Positions 9,306 through 16,984 of a DNA stretch of 64,000 nucleotides are shown here, piece after piece. Numbering within the stretch: position 1 is the first letter of the stretch; each line of letters opens with the position of its first letter. The DNA is from Clostridiales bacterium (lineage in GTDB: Bacteria; Bacillota; Clostridia; Saccharofermentanales; Saccharofermentanaceae). Position numbers and translations under genes: made by a program. A model generated the notes under the pieces. That model ran no database searches. It worked only from the letters and a program-made list of their open reading frames with translations, and was not told the origin of the DNA. The stretch spans positions 18,661-82,660 of the forward strand of contig JAFWPB010000010.1 of NCBI GenBank assembly GCA_017545245.1, in the 5' to 3' direction.

Positions 9306-10076
9306 ATGAAGAAGATTTTAAAAAGAGTTCTCGTGGCTACGATGGCACTGAGCATGGGTTTGGCTAGCGCATCCTGTTCTTCGAAGAAGAGCATCACAGT
9401 CGAGAAGGGCAAACTCAGCATGGCGACCAATGCATATTTTCCGCCGTATGAGTACTACGAGGGAAACAAGATCATCGGTATCGATGCAGAAATCGCAGAA
9501 GCAGTTGCTAAGAAACTTGGCCTCGAGCTCGTGATCTGGGATGTTGAATTTGATTCCATCATCGCCGGTGTATCAAGCAATAAGTATGATATCGGCATGG
9601 CTGGTATGACAGTAACAGAAGACAGAAAGAAGGCTGTTAACTTCTCGAAGACATATGCAACCGGTATCCAGTCCATCATCGTAAAAGAGGGTTCTGAAAT
9701 CACGGATATCGATGTGCTTTCTGCCGGAACATATAAGGTTGGTGTACAGCAGGGAACGACCGGTGACATCTACATGACAGATGATCTGGGAGAAGATAGG
9801 GTCGTCCGTTATTCCAAGGGCAACGATGCAGTTCTTGCACTTTCTACAGATAAAGTAGATGCAGTGGTTATCGATAATGAGCCTGCGAAGTCTTTTGTAG
9901 CAGCAAATGACGGCCTGAAGATCCTGGAAACACCTTATGCGGTAGAAGATTATGCGATGTGCCTCAACAAGAACAATACAGAGCTTCTTGAGAAGATCGA
10001 CAAAGCACTGGAAGAGTTGACGGCAGATGGAACGATCAAGGCGATCATCGAAAAATATATTCCTTCGAACGGCTGA
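9306..10076 (+). CDS. Polar amino-acid ABC transporter substrate-binding lipoprotein
   Basis: A 256-residue family 3 solute-binding protein. The signal peptide ends in ASASC, giving a lipid-anchored N-terminal cysteine. The ligand-binding pattern is clear: NAYFPPYEYYE, IIGIDAEIAEAVAKKLG and the DIGMAGMTVTEDRK hinge segment. ATG 9306 has GAGGAGG 5 nt upstream; an upstream in-frame ATG at 9276 is rejected for lack of such a site. Permease and ATPase follow, with a terminator between binding protein and permease that would raise the binding-protein mRNA level relative to the rest. Confidence 0.93.
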   Translation: MKKILKRVLVATMALSMGLASASCSSKKSITVEKGKLSMATNAYFPPYEYYEGNKIIGIDAEIAEAVAKKLGLELVIWDVEFDSIIAGVSSNKYDIGMAGMTVTEDRKKAVNFSKTYATGIQSIIVKEGSEITDIDVLSAGTYKVGVQQGTTGDIYMTDDLGEDRVVRYSKGNDAVLALSTDKVDAVVIDNEPAKSFVAANDGLKILETPYAVEDYAMCLNKNNTELLEKIDKALEELTADGTIKAIIEKYIPSNG

Positions 10077-10101
10077 TCCGATAGACAAAATTATCAAAGT
10101 A

Positions 10102-10134
10102 AAAAAGGCGGAAATACTTTCTTTCCGCCTTTTT
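10102..10134 (+). terminator. Terminator between binding protein and permease genes
   Basis: AAAAAGGCGGAAA at 10102-10114 pairs with TTTCCGCCTTTTT at 10122-10134 and ends in a T-run. It separates the first gene from the permease gene, as is common where binding proteins are made in excess. Confidence 0.85.
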
Positions 10135-10183
10135 ATCTTGTACAATGATAGTCTGTGAAACAGGGTGCGAAGGAGGGTGCATC

Positions 10184-10948
10184 ATGATCGCAAGTTTGAC
10201 AGCAAAACCGGTTTGCCTGCTTCCGAAGTGGCTTTCTGATCTGCAAGACGATTTTTATCTGAACTTTATAAAAGAAGACCGTTATTTATATCTTTTGCGT
10301 GGTCTGTGGATGACGTTGAAGATCACCTTTTTTGCGGTGATCCTGGGCATTGCGCTGGGCGTGATCGCAGCCATCGTGCGTTCCACACATGACAAGAATA
10401 TCAGTGAGATGAGACCTGGCTTGGGCAGGGTACTGCTGAAGATCAGCAATGCTCTCGTCAAGCTGTATCTGACTGTGATCCGCGGAACTCCGGTAGTGGT
10501 CCAGCTCATGATCACGTACTATATCATATTTGCATCTTCCACCAATCAGATGCTTGTCGCAGTACTGGCTTTCGGTATCAACTCGGGTGCTTACGTAGCC
10601 GAGATCATCCGTTCCGGTATCATGAGCATCGACAACGGACAATTTGAAGCGGGCCGTTCTCTTGGATTGAACTATATCCAGACGATGACCTACATCATCA
10701 TCCCGCAGGCATTTAAAAATGTTCTTCCGGCTCTGGCCAACGAGTTTATCGTATTGATCAAGGAAACATCCATTTCAGGTTATGTAGGTATCATGGACCT
10801 GACCCGTGGCGGCGACGTCATCCGAAGCCGTACCTTCTCGCCATTCCTTCCATTATTTGCAGTGGCACTTATCTACCTGATCATTGTTGTTTTCTTCAGT
10901 AAACTTGTATCGATTCTGGAAAGGAGGCTGAGAAACAGTGAGCGCTGA
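10184..10948 (+). CDS. Polar amino-acid ABC transporter permease
   Basis: A 254-residue integral membrane protein of the His/Glu/Gln/Arg permease family with about five membrane helices. The core signature is seen in [15 protein letters not shown] and the EAA loop in [18 protein letters not shown] 10184 has AGGAGG 7 nt upstream. The gene overlaps the ATPase gene by 11 nt. A homodimer would form the channel for the solute delivered by the lipoprotein upstream. Confidence 0.93.
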   Translation: MIASLTAKPVCLLPKWLSDLQDDFYLNFIKEDRYLYLLRGLWMTLKITFFAVILGIALGVIAAIVRSTHDKNISEMRPGLGRVLLKISNALVKLYLTVIRGTPVVVQLMITYYIIFASSTNQMLVAVLAFGINSGAYVAEIIRSGIMSIDNGQFEAGRSLGLNYIQTMTYIIIPQAFKNVLPALANEFIVLIKETSISGYVGIMDLTRGGDVIRSRTFSPFLPLFAVALIYLIIVVFFSKLVSILERRLRNSER

Positions 10949-11735
10949 TATGAATGAAATTTTAGATTCTTCGAAGTCTGATATTCTGCCTGGGGAGATT
11001 CTGATCTCCGTAAGTGACCTTGCCAAGCATTACAAGAGCAAGGCCGGCGAGATCCGTGCGTTGGACGGCATCACAACTGATATCTGTAAAGGCGAAGTGC
11101 TCGTCATCATCGGCCCATCCGGTTCCGGAAAGTCGACGTTCCTCCGTTCTCTCAATCTTCTTGAGCGTCCGACAGGTGGAACGATCACTTTCGAAGGTGT
11201 TGACATTACGTCTCCTTCCAGTGACATCAATAAACTTCGTCAGAAGATGGGCATGGTGTTCCAGCACTTTAATCTTTTCCCGCATCTGACGATCATGGAC
11301 AATATGACGCTGGCGCCTAGAAAACTTTTGAAAATGAGTAAGCCTGATGCCGAGGCAAAAGCACTGGAGCTTCTCAAGAAGGTTGCTCTGGAGGATCGTG
11401 CCTATGCATATCCAAGTCAGCTCTCCGGTGGACAGAAACAGCGTATTGCGATCGTCCGTGCTCTCTGTATGTCACCGGATGTGCTTTTGTTTGACGAACC
11501 GACATCTGCTCTCGACCCGGAAATGGTCGGCGAAGTTCTCGATGTTATGAAAGATCTTGCAAAGTCCGGTATGACCATGGCTGTGGTTACACATGAGATG
11601 GGATTCGCCCGCGAAGTTGGCACACGCGTCATCTTCATGGACGAAGGTAAGATCATCGAAGAAGGTACTCCGGATGAGATCTTCACCAATCCGAAAAATG
11701 AGAGACTCCAGTCTTTCCTTGCGAAGGTGCTGTGA
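10938..11735 (+). CDS. Polar amino-acid ABC transporter ATP-binding protein
   Basis: A 265-residue ATPase of the GlnQ/HisP type. Walker A is GPSGSGKST, the signature LSGGQKQR and Walker [15 protein letters not shown]. The GTG start at 10938 lies 10 nt after AGGAGG and overlaps the end of the permease gene, indicating translational coupling; an ATG at 10950 is an alternative. It energises uptake by the binding protein and permease just upstream. It belongs with glutamine, cystine or arginine importers; which amino acid is carried is not visible. Confidence 0.93.
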   Translation: MSADMNEILDSSKSDILPGEILISVSDLAKHYKSKAGEIRALDGITTDICKGEVLVIIGPSGSGKSTFLRSLNLLERPTGGTITFEGVDITSPSSDINKLRQKMGMVFQHFNLFPHLTIMDNMTLAPRKLLKMSKPDAEAKALELLKKVALEDRAYAYPSQLSGGQKQRIAIVRALCMSPDVLLFDEPTSALDPEMVGEVLDVMKDLAKSGMTMAVVTHEMGFAREVGTRVIFMDEGKIIEEGTPDEIFTNPKNERLQSFLAKVL

Positions 11736-11766
11736 CCCCTTCCGTTTCTGCTTGAACGATGAGTCA

Positions 11767-11819
11767 TTACCGCCAAATTGAAAGTTTCTATTTGTTTGGC
11801 GGTAAATTTTCGAGTTTTT
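11767..11819 (+). terminator. Terminator of the amino-acid ABC operon
   Basis: TTACCGCCAAA (11767-11777) and TTTGGCGGTAA (11795-11805) form a perfect 11-bp stem followed by a T-rich stretch ending in GTTTTTG. A further copy of TTTACCGCC lies at about 11838-11846. Confidence 0.65.
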
Positions 11820-11919
11820 GAAGAGTTTTCTTTGACATTTACCGCCCCCGAAGTGCTTTCTCTTGTTTTGTGAAGATTTGGTAAACTTAAAACTGCTGGA
11901 GTGTTGAGGAATCGTTTCT

Positions 11920-11928
11920 TGGTATAAT
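11920..11928 (+). promoter_or_regulatory. Extended -10 promoter of the GH3 gene
   Basis: TGGTATAAT gives a perfect -10 (11923-11928) with the upstream TGn element and no convincing -35 at the right distance. It is 50 nt before the start codon. Confidence 0.6.
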
Positions 11929-11978
11929 GATAGCGATATGTTTTAAAAATCGCTGTTTCGACAAGAAGGAGGAGCCCT

Positions 11979-14117
11979 ATGAAGAGAGAATTGGCTAAAG
12001 AAAAGGCGAGAGAACTTCTTTCCAAGATGACGACAGAAGAAAAGGTGGCACAGATGATCCAGGTCACCTATACAGATGGAGGCAGGGAGGAGGCTCTGAA
12101 GTGGGCCAAACTTGGTGCCGGTTCTTTTTTGCATGTATTGGGCGATGATGCGAGAGAGCTCCAGCAGGAGGCGATGAAGACAAGATTGGGGATCCCGGTG
12201 ATCTTCGGTATTGATGCGATCCATGGTCATGGCCTGAATACGAAAGCGACGATTTTTCCTTCCCAGCTTGCTTGCGCATGCAGCTGGAATCCAGAAGTTG
12301 CGAGAAAGATGGGTGAGGTAACAGCAAGAGAAGTTGCGACCGATGGCCTGCACTGGACATTCTCTCCGGTATTGTGTATTGGCCGTGATACCCGTTGGGG
12401 CCGTGTAGATGAAACTTTCGGTGAAGATCCGTATCTGATTGGAGAACTTGGTGCGGCGATCATCAAGGGTTACCAGGGCGAAGATCTCTCCGACGATGAG
12501 CATATCCTGGCTTGTGCGAAACATTATCTCGGCTATGGTGAAGCAACCGGTGGCCGTGATGCTTACGATACAGAAGTCACGGAAAGAAAAGTCCGTGAAG
12601 TATTCCTGCCGCCGTTTAAGAAAGCTGTCGATGCAGGTTGTGCGACCATTATGACAGCATATGGATTTCTCGATGGAACTCCGCTTACGGCAGACCGACA
12701 TATCCTGCATGACATTCTTCGTGATGAACTGGATTTTGAAGGCTTTGTCATCACCGACTGGGACAATACAAGAAGCCTCGTATGGCTGCAGCATATTGCG
12801 GCAGATTATTCTGAAGCATCGATCATGGCGGCATCTGCCGGTAACGACATGATCATGACGACCAAGGAATTCTATCAGGGAATGCTCGATGCACTCCGTG
12901 ACGGCAAGGTAGATATCTCGGTTGTAGATGAAGCAGTATTGCATATTCTGACAATCAAATATGAGATGGAGCTTTTCGAGAAGCCGGAGAAGAAGGGTGA
13001 ACCTGGTTGCTTCGGTAAGAAGGAACATTTGGATGCTTCTCTCGATGCAGCAAGAAAGAGCGTCACACTTCTTAGAAATAACGGCATGCTGCCACTTGGA
13101 GAAGGTGTGAAGAAGGTAGCCGTGATCGGTGAGAATGCAGACAATGTACGTGCGCAGTATGGTGACTGGACGTACTTTACCCACCCGGTTCCGGATCCGG
13201 AAAACAGCCGGCCGGCACATCGTCCGTACGCTACACTTTGGGAAGGTGTGAAAGAAATCTGTAATCAGGCTGGTATCGAAGCCGTATATGCAAAGGGTTG
13301 TAAAGTAAAGCCTGTCGAAGGACAGAACGAAGATGCGGATCTGGAAGATGCTTTGCGTGCAGCATCTGATGCAGACGTGATCATCTATGCTGTTGGTGAT
13401 GTGATCCCTCAGTTTGGTGAATTCTCCGATCGTGCAGATCTGAACCTTTCGGGAAGACAGTTTGAACTTTTCGATAAACTGAAAGAAACAGGAAAGCCGA
13501 TCTGTACTGTCCTGATTTCGTCGAAACCGCTCTGCATGGGCAATACAGCAGAGAAGGCGGATGCGGTGATCTGTGGCTTTAATGGTGGTATGTTCGCAGG
13601 TACAGCTCTAGCGGAAGTGATCTTCGGAAAGATTAATCCGAGCGGACGTCTTCCGATCTCCTTCCCGCATCATACAGGCCAGATTCCGGTATATTACAAT
13701 CAGATGCCAGGATGGCACGGTGGTAAGTATAATGATATTCCGAAGACACCACTCTTTGAGTTTGGTGAAGGTATGGGCTACAGTGCTTTTGAATATGAAA
13801 ACCTGACAGTGGATGAGAATCTGAAACTCAGTGTTACGGTAAAGAATACCGGCAGCCGGGAAGGCGTCGAAACCGTGCAGATTTATCAGAATGACAGTGT
13901 ATCCAGCGTACTGACGCCTGTGAAACGCCTGATTGCATTTACACAGGTTACATTGGCTGCAGATGAATCGAAGGTTGTGGAGATCCAGTTGAATCATGAC
14001 GATTTTGCACTGATCAACAGCAAGTGTGAGAAGGTCGTGGAGCCGGGTGAGTTTACTGTTTATGCAGGACACAGCAGCAAGGAAGAGGACCTGATCTCCA
14101 TAAAGATCAACCTCTGA
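11979..14117 (+). CDS. Beta-glucosidase, glycoside hydrolase family 3 (BglX-like)
   Basis: A 712-residue cytosolic GH3 enzyme without signal peptide. The N-terminal barrel has FGIDAIHGHG, KH at 181-182 and the nucleophile Asp260 in VITDWDN. A second alpha/beta domain covers about 350-560, and a fibronectin-III-like C-terminal domain about 610-710. It should release glucose, or a similar sugar, from the non-reducing end of short beta-linked oligosaccharides taken up by the cell. Its ribosome-binding site is AAGGAGGAG. The DUF3737 gene follows after 16 nt, so both are likely one unit from the 11920 promoter. Confidence 0.93.
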   Translation: MKRELAKEKARELLSKMTTEEKVAQMIQVTYTDGGREEALKWAKLGAGSFLHVLGDDARELQQEAMKTRLGIPVIFGIDAIHGHGLNTKATIFPSQLACACSWNPEVARKMGEVTAREVATDGLHWTFSPVLCIGRDTRWGRVDETFGEDPYLIGELGAAIIKGYQGEDLSDDEHILACAKHYLGYGEATGGRDAYDTEVTERKVREVFLPPFKKAVDAGCATIMTAYGFLDGTPLTADRHILHDILRDELDFEGFVITDWDNTRSLVWLQHIAADYSEASIMAASAGNDMIMTTKEFYQGMLDALRDGKVDISVVDEAVLHILTIKYEMELFEKPEKKGEPGCFGKKEHLDASLDAARKSVTLLRNNGMLPLGEGVKKVAVIGENADNVRAQYGDWTYFTHPVPDPENSRPAHRPYATLWEGVKEICNQAGIEAVYAKGCKVKPVEGQNEDADLEDALRAASDADVIIYAVGDVIPQFGEFSDRADLNLSGRQFELFDKLKETGKPICTVLISSKPLCMGNTAEKADAVICGFNGGMFAGTALAEVIFGKINPSGRLPISFPHHTGQIPVYYNQMPGWHGGKYNDIPKTPLFEFGEGMGYSAFEYENLTVDENLKLSVTVKNTGSREGVETVQIYQNDSVSSVLTPVKRLIAFTQVTLAADESKVVEIQLNHDDFALINSKCEKVVEPGEFTVYAGHSSKEEDLISIKINL

Positions 14118-14133
14118 TAAGGTAATTGACACT

Positions 14134-14994
14134 ATGAGTAATGAGAAAGCAAAGAGAGTAAAGATCAAAGGACAGGATTTTGACGAGGAGCGTGCACTAT
14201 ATCATGCGATGCACGTAGATGTTCAGAAGTGCAACTTTGCAGGACCAGAAGATGGAGAATCTGCGCTAAAAGAAGCGCGTGACATCAAGGTGAAGGATTG
14301 TACTTTTTCTCTTCGTTACCCGTTGTGGCATGTCGTAGATTTTTCTGTGAACGATGTCACGATGGAGGAGACATGCCGTGCGCCGATCTGGTATGCACAT
14401 CATGGTAAATTGAAGGACTGCACCATCCGTGGCGTGAAGGCGGTGCGTGAGTGTGAGGATATTCAGCTCAAGGACTGCATGATCGATTCCGTGGAATTCG
14501 GATGGAAGTGTGATGGGATTTCGCTGAAGGATGTGACGATTTCTTCGGAGTATATCTTCTTTGACAGCAGGAATGTGTCCTTTTCTGACGTCACAATGTC
14601 AGGCAAGTATTCCTTCCAGTATGTTGACGGACTTGATATCCGAAACTCAAATCTGGATACCAAAGATGCATTCTGGCACAGCAAGAATGTGACGGTGAAA
14701 GACAGCGTGATCAAAGGGGAATACCTCGCATGGTTCTCCGAGAACCTGACTTTGATCAACTGCAAGATTATCGGTACGCAGCCTTTCTGTTACTGCAAGA
14801 ATCTCAAGCTGATCAACTGCAAACTGGAAGGCTGTGATCTGGCTTTCGAATACTCGGAGGTAGAGGCGGATATTAAGGGGCGGATCGATTCGGTCAAGAA
14901 CCCGAAGTCCGGTACCATCACTTGTGACGAAGTGGGTGAGGTCATCATGGGAAATGCGGTCATGGAGTGTACGGGTAAAGTTGTGATCCGCTGA
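14134..14994 (+). CDS. DUF3737 family protein, predicted right-handed beta-helix
   Basis: A 286-residue protein matching the DUF3737 pattern: KGQDFDEERALYHA at the start, GESALKEARDIKVKDC, then repeated turns of about 20 residues each carrying a D-C or N-C step (LKDCTI, LKDCMI, LINCKI, LINCKL). Such repetition indicates a small pectate-lyase-like or pentapeptide-like helix. Family function is unknown; it is often found near carbohydrate genes, as here, directly behind a GH3 enzyme. No catalytic site is evident and no signal peptide is present. Confidence 0.88.
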   Translation: MSNEKAKRVKIKGQDFDEERALYHAMHVDVQKCNFAGPEDGESALKEARDIKVKDCTFSLRYPLWHVVDFSVNDVTMEETCRAPIWYAHHGKLKDCTIRGVKAVRECEDIQLKDCMIDSVEFGWKCDGISLKDVTISSEYIFFDSRNVSFSDVTMSGKYSFQYVDGLDIRNSNLDTKDAFWHSKNVTVKDSVIKGEYLAWFSENLTLINCKIIGTQPFCYCKNLKLINCKLEGCDLAFEYSEVEADIKGRIDSVKNPKSGTITCDEVGEVIMGNAVMECTGKVVIR

Positions 14995-15192
14995 TCACAC
15001 GGGATGTCTTTGTATTTGAAACGATGGGCCAAAACGGAAGTTGTAGCGTGATAGTATAACGATATTGTCAAGTAAAGAATCGCGTGGTAGTATCAAAACA
15101 GAAGCGGGAAAGCTTCTTGAAATCGAAAGAAAGAACGCGGTAACGCGTGATGGGTGGACCAATGAGAAAGTGATGATGCTTGAAGGATACAC

Positions 15193-15216
15193 ATGTTTAG
15201 GAAAAGACCCGGATGA
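15193..15216 (+). CDS. Candidate leader peptide MFRKRPG upstream of the ABC-F gene
   Basis: ATG 15193 has GAAGGA 5 nt upstream and a TGA after seven codons. The peptide is short and strongly basic (MFRKRPG). Its stop overlaps an ATG at 15213 whose frame reads on into the ABC-F gene at 15351. Both could be sites where a drug-stalled ribosome reshapes the leader RNA. Such small frames also arise by chance. Confidence 0.3.
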   Translation: MFRKRPG

Positions 15217-15290
15217 AGGTCTTCTTGTGTGCGCTTTCATGGAATCATCGCGACATTTACTGCTTTCTTTTGAGACAAGGTGAATCGTAT

Positions 15291-15326
15291 GAGTCTGTTT
15301 TTGCGCGTGCAGGAACAGACTTTTTG
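15291..15326 (+). terminator. Attenuator-type terminator just before the ABC-F gene
   Basis: AGTCTGTT (15292-15299) pairs with AACAGACT (15314-15321); two G-U pairs and TGC with GCA extend the stem to 13 bp around a GCGT loop. TTTTGTTTC follows. It lies 16 nt before the ABC-F ribosome-binding site, so it would terminate mRNA before the gene unless prevented. Confidence 0.65.
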
Positions 15327-15350
15327 TTTCGGGCAGAAAGAGGCATATAT

Positions 15351-16874
15351 ATGGCACAAATCAAAGTTAACGATCTCACTTTCTCCTATGAAAGCACTTT
15401 CGACCCGATCTTCGAACACGTTTCTTTTACGATCGATACTTCATGGAAACTGGGTTTTATCGGACGAAACGGAAAAGGAAAAACGACATTTCTGAATCTT
15501 CTTCTCGGGAAATATGAATATAGTGGCAGCATCAGCGCAGACGTGCGGTTCGATTATTTCCCATACAGAATCACTTCGGATGACGAAGAGAAAACTGCGG
15601 ATGAACTGATGGATAACTGGAAGCCGGACGTGGAGAGCTGGCGTGTAATGTGCGAACTTTCAGAACTTCAAGTAGATGCAGAACTCTTGTACCGGCCGAT
15701 CCGCACGCTCAGCTTCGGGGAAAGAACCAAGGTCATGCTGGCAGTGCTTTTTGCAGGGGAAAATGATTTCCTTCTGATCGACGAGCCGACCAATCATCTG
15801 GATAAAGATGCGAGAGAAGTCGTGAAGAGTTATCTTGCGGGGAAGAAGGGATTCATTCTTGTATCGCACGACAGAGATCTTCTTGATGCATGCGTGGATC
15901 ACGTGCTGGTTTTGCAGCGTTCGAGCATCGATGTGCAGAGCGGAAACTTCAGTTCCTGGTGGGAGAATAAAGAGCGCGCAGATGCTTTTGCCAAGGCAGA
16001 AAATGAGAAGCACATGAAAGAAATCGGACGCTTGAAAGGGGCGATGGATCAGAGCCAGCGCTGGGCGACGAAAGGTGAGAATACGAAGATCGGATATGAT
16101 CCTTTGAAAGAACATGACCGCACCAAGAATGCGCGTACGTACATCAGTTCGAAGACGAAGAAGATGGAGTCTCGTGTGAAAGTGTTCGAGCAGCGGATGG
16201 AAAAGCAGATTGCAGAGAAAGAAGGGCTTCTCAACGATATTGAGCAGGTCAGGGATCTGCGGCTATCACCTATGCAACACTTTAGAGACAGAGTTTTGGA
16301 GGCGAGGGAACTTTCGCTTCGGTATGCGGATTCAGATACACCGGTTTTTTCGGGATTGACATTTGAGATACGAAACGGAGAGAGAGTTTTTCTTCAGGGA
16401 AAGAATGGTTGCGGAAAGACCAGCCTCATCAAAGCGATCATGCAATCCGCGGGACTTTCGGATGCGGAGAATATCGTGCTGGATGGGACACTTCTGACTG
16501 CGCCGCACTTGAAGATTTCCTACATCAACCAGGATACGTCGCATCTGCATGGTGATCTTCGGATGCATGCTTTTGAACATGGCATCGACTATAGTATGTT
16601 TCTGGCTGTGCTTCGTCATCTGGCGTTGGAACAGGCGCAGTTTGAAAAGAAGATCGAAGAGTTTTCAGAAGGTCAGAAGAAGAAAGTCTTGATCGCGACA
16701 AGTCTTCTGACGCCGGCACACCTGTATATCTGGGATGAGCCTTTGAATTACGTTGATGTCTTTTCTAGAATGCAGCTAGAGAAGTTGATCTCGACTTACC
16801 AGCCGACCATGCTCATCGTGGAACATGATGTGAGGTTTACGGAGAAAATGGCTACCCGGACCGTGAAGATGTAA
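15351..16874 (+). CDS. ABC-F protein of the Lsa/Vga-like ribosomal-protection type
   Basis: A 507-residue protein with two ATPase domains and no membrane segment. Domain 1 has Walker A GRNGKGKTT (38-46), signature LSFGE (121-125) and LLIDEPTNHLD (142-152). A charged helical linker of about 205-305 follows. Domain 2 has GKNGCGKTS (351-359), FSEGQ (439-443) and IWDEPLNYVD (461-470), the last being typical of Lsa-type antibiotic-resistance ABC-F proteins. These eject drugs from the peptidyl-transferase centre. ATG 15351 is chosen for AAAGAGG 7 nt upstream; an in-frame ATG at 15213 would place the leader hairpin inside the gene. Resistance is inferred from family and leader. Confidence 0.85.
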   Translation: MAQIKVNDLTFSYESTFDPIFEHVSFTIDTSWKLGFIGRNGKGKTTFLNLLLGKYEYSGSISADVRFDYFPYRITSDDEEKTADELMDNWKPDVESWRVMCELSELQVDAELLYRPIRTLSFGERTKVMLAVLFAGENDFLLIDEPTNHLDKDAREVVKSYLAGKKGFILVSHDRDLLDACVDHVLVLQRSSIDVQSGNFSSWWENKERADAFAKAENEKHMKEIGRLKGAMDQSQRWATKGENTKIGYDPLKEHDRTKNARTYISSKTKKMESRVKVFEQRMEKQIAEKEGLLNDIEQVRDLRLSPMQHFRDRVLEARELSLRYADSDTPVFSGLTFEIRNGERVFLQGKNGCGKTSLIKAIMQSAGLSDAENIVLDGTLLTAPHLKISYINQDTSHLHGDLRMHAFEHGIDYSMFLAVLRHLALEQAQFEKKIEEFSEGQKKKVLIATSLLTPAHLYIWDEPLNYVDVFSRMQLEKLISTYQPTMLIVEHDVRFTEKMATRTVKM

Positions 16875-16938
16875 GTTGAAAATGTTTTTTACCAACTCTT
16901 GGGAATCATTGAAATAACCTGATTTTAACTGGCTTTCA

Positions 16939-16947
16939 TGCTATAAT
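16939..16947 (+). promoter_or_regulatory. Extended -10 promoter of the DUF4214 surface-protein gene
   Basis: TGCTATAAT with no clear -35 is 38 nt before the GTG start. The same nonamer is present before metF (19851), before the GH5 gene (31770) and, on the other strand, before the first pilin gene. Confidence 0.6.
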
Positions 16948-16984
16948 GAGAACGTAGTGTCATTGGGGGGAAGAAAGGTTTGGT

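Larger units (their letters stand above)
14995..15350 (+). promoter_or_regulatory. Long structured leader of the ABC-F gene
   Basis: This 356-nt gap contains a possible -10 (TATAAC near 15054), hairpins (AGAAGC with GCTTCT near 15100-15117, ACGCG with CGCGT near 15135-15150, AAGACC with GGTCTT near 15204-15223), a 7-codon reading frame, and a strong terminator-like hairpin just before the gene. AAAACAGA at 15095-15102 is complementary to TCTGTTTT in the 5' arm of that terminator and could act as antiterminator. Leaders of this kind precede antibiotic-resistance ABC-F genes, where ribosome stalling relieves termination. The regulatory role is inferred. Confidence 0.5.

Noticed and set aside
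11943..13220. Minus-strand frame of 425 codons opposite the GH3 gene
   Set aside because: Shadow of a clearly coding GH3 enzyme with catalytic motifs; no start signals.
15065..15283. Plus-strand frame of 72 codons in the ABC-F leader
   Set aside because: TTG start without ribosome-binding site, spanning several RNA hairpins; better explained as untranslated leader.
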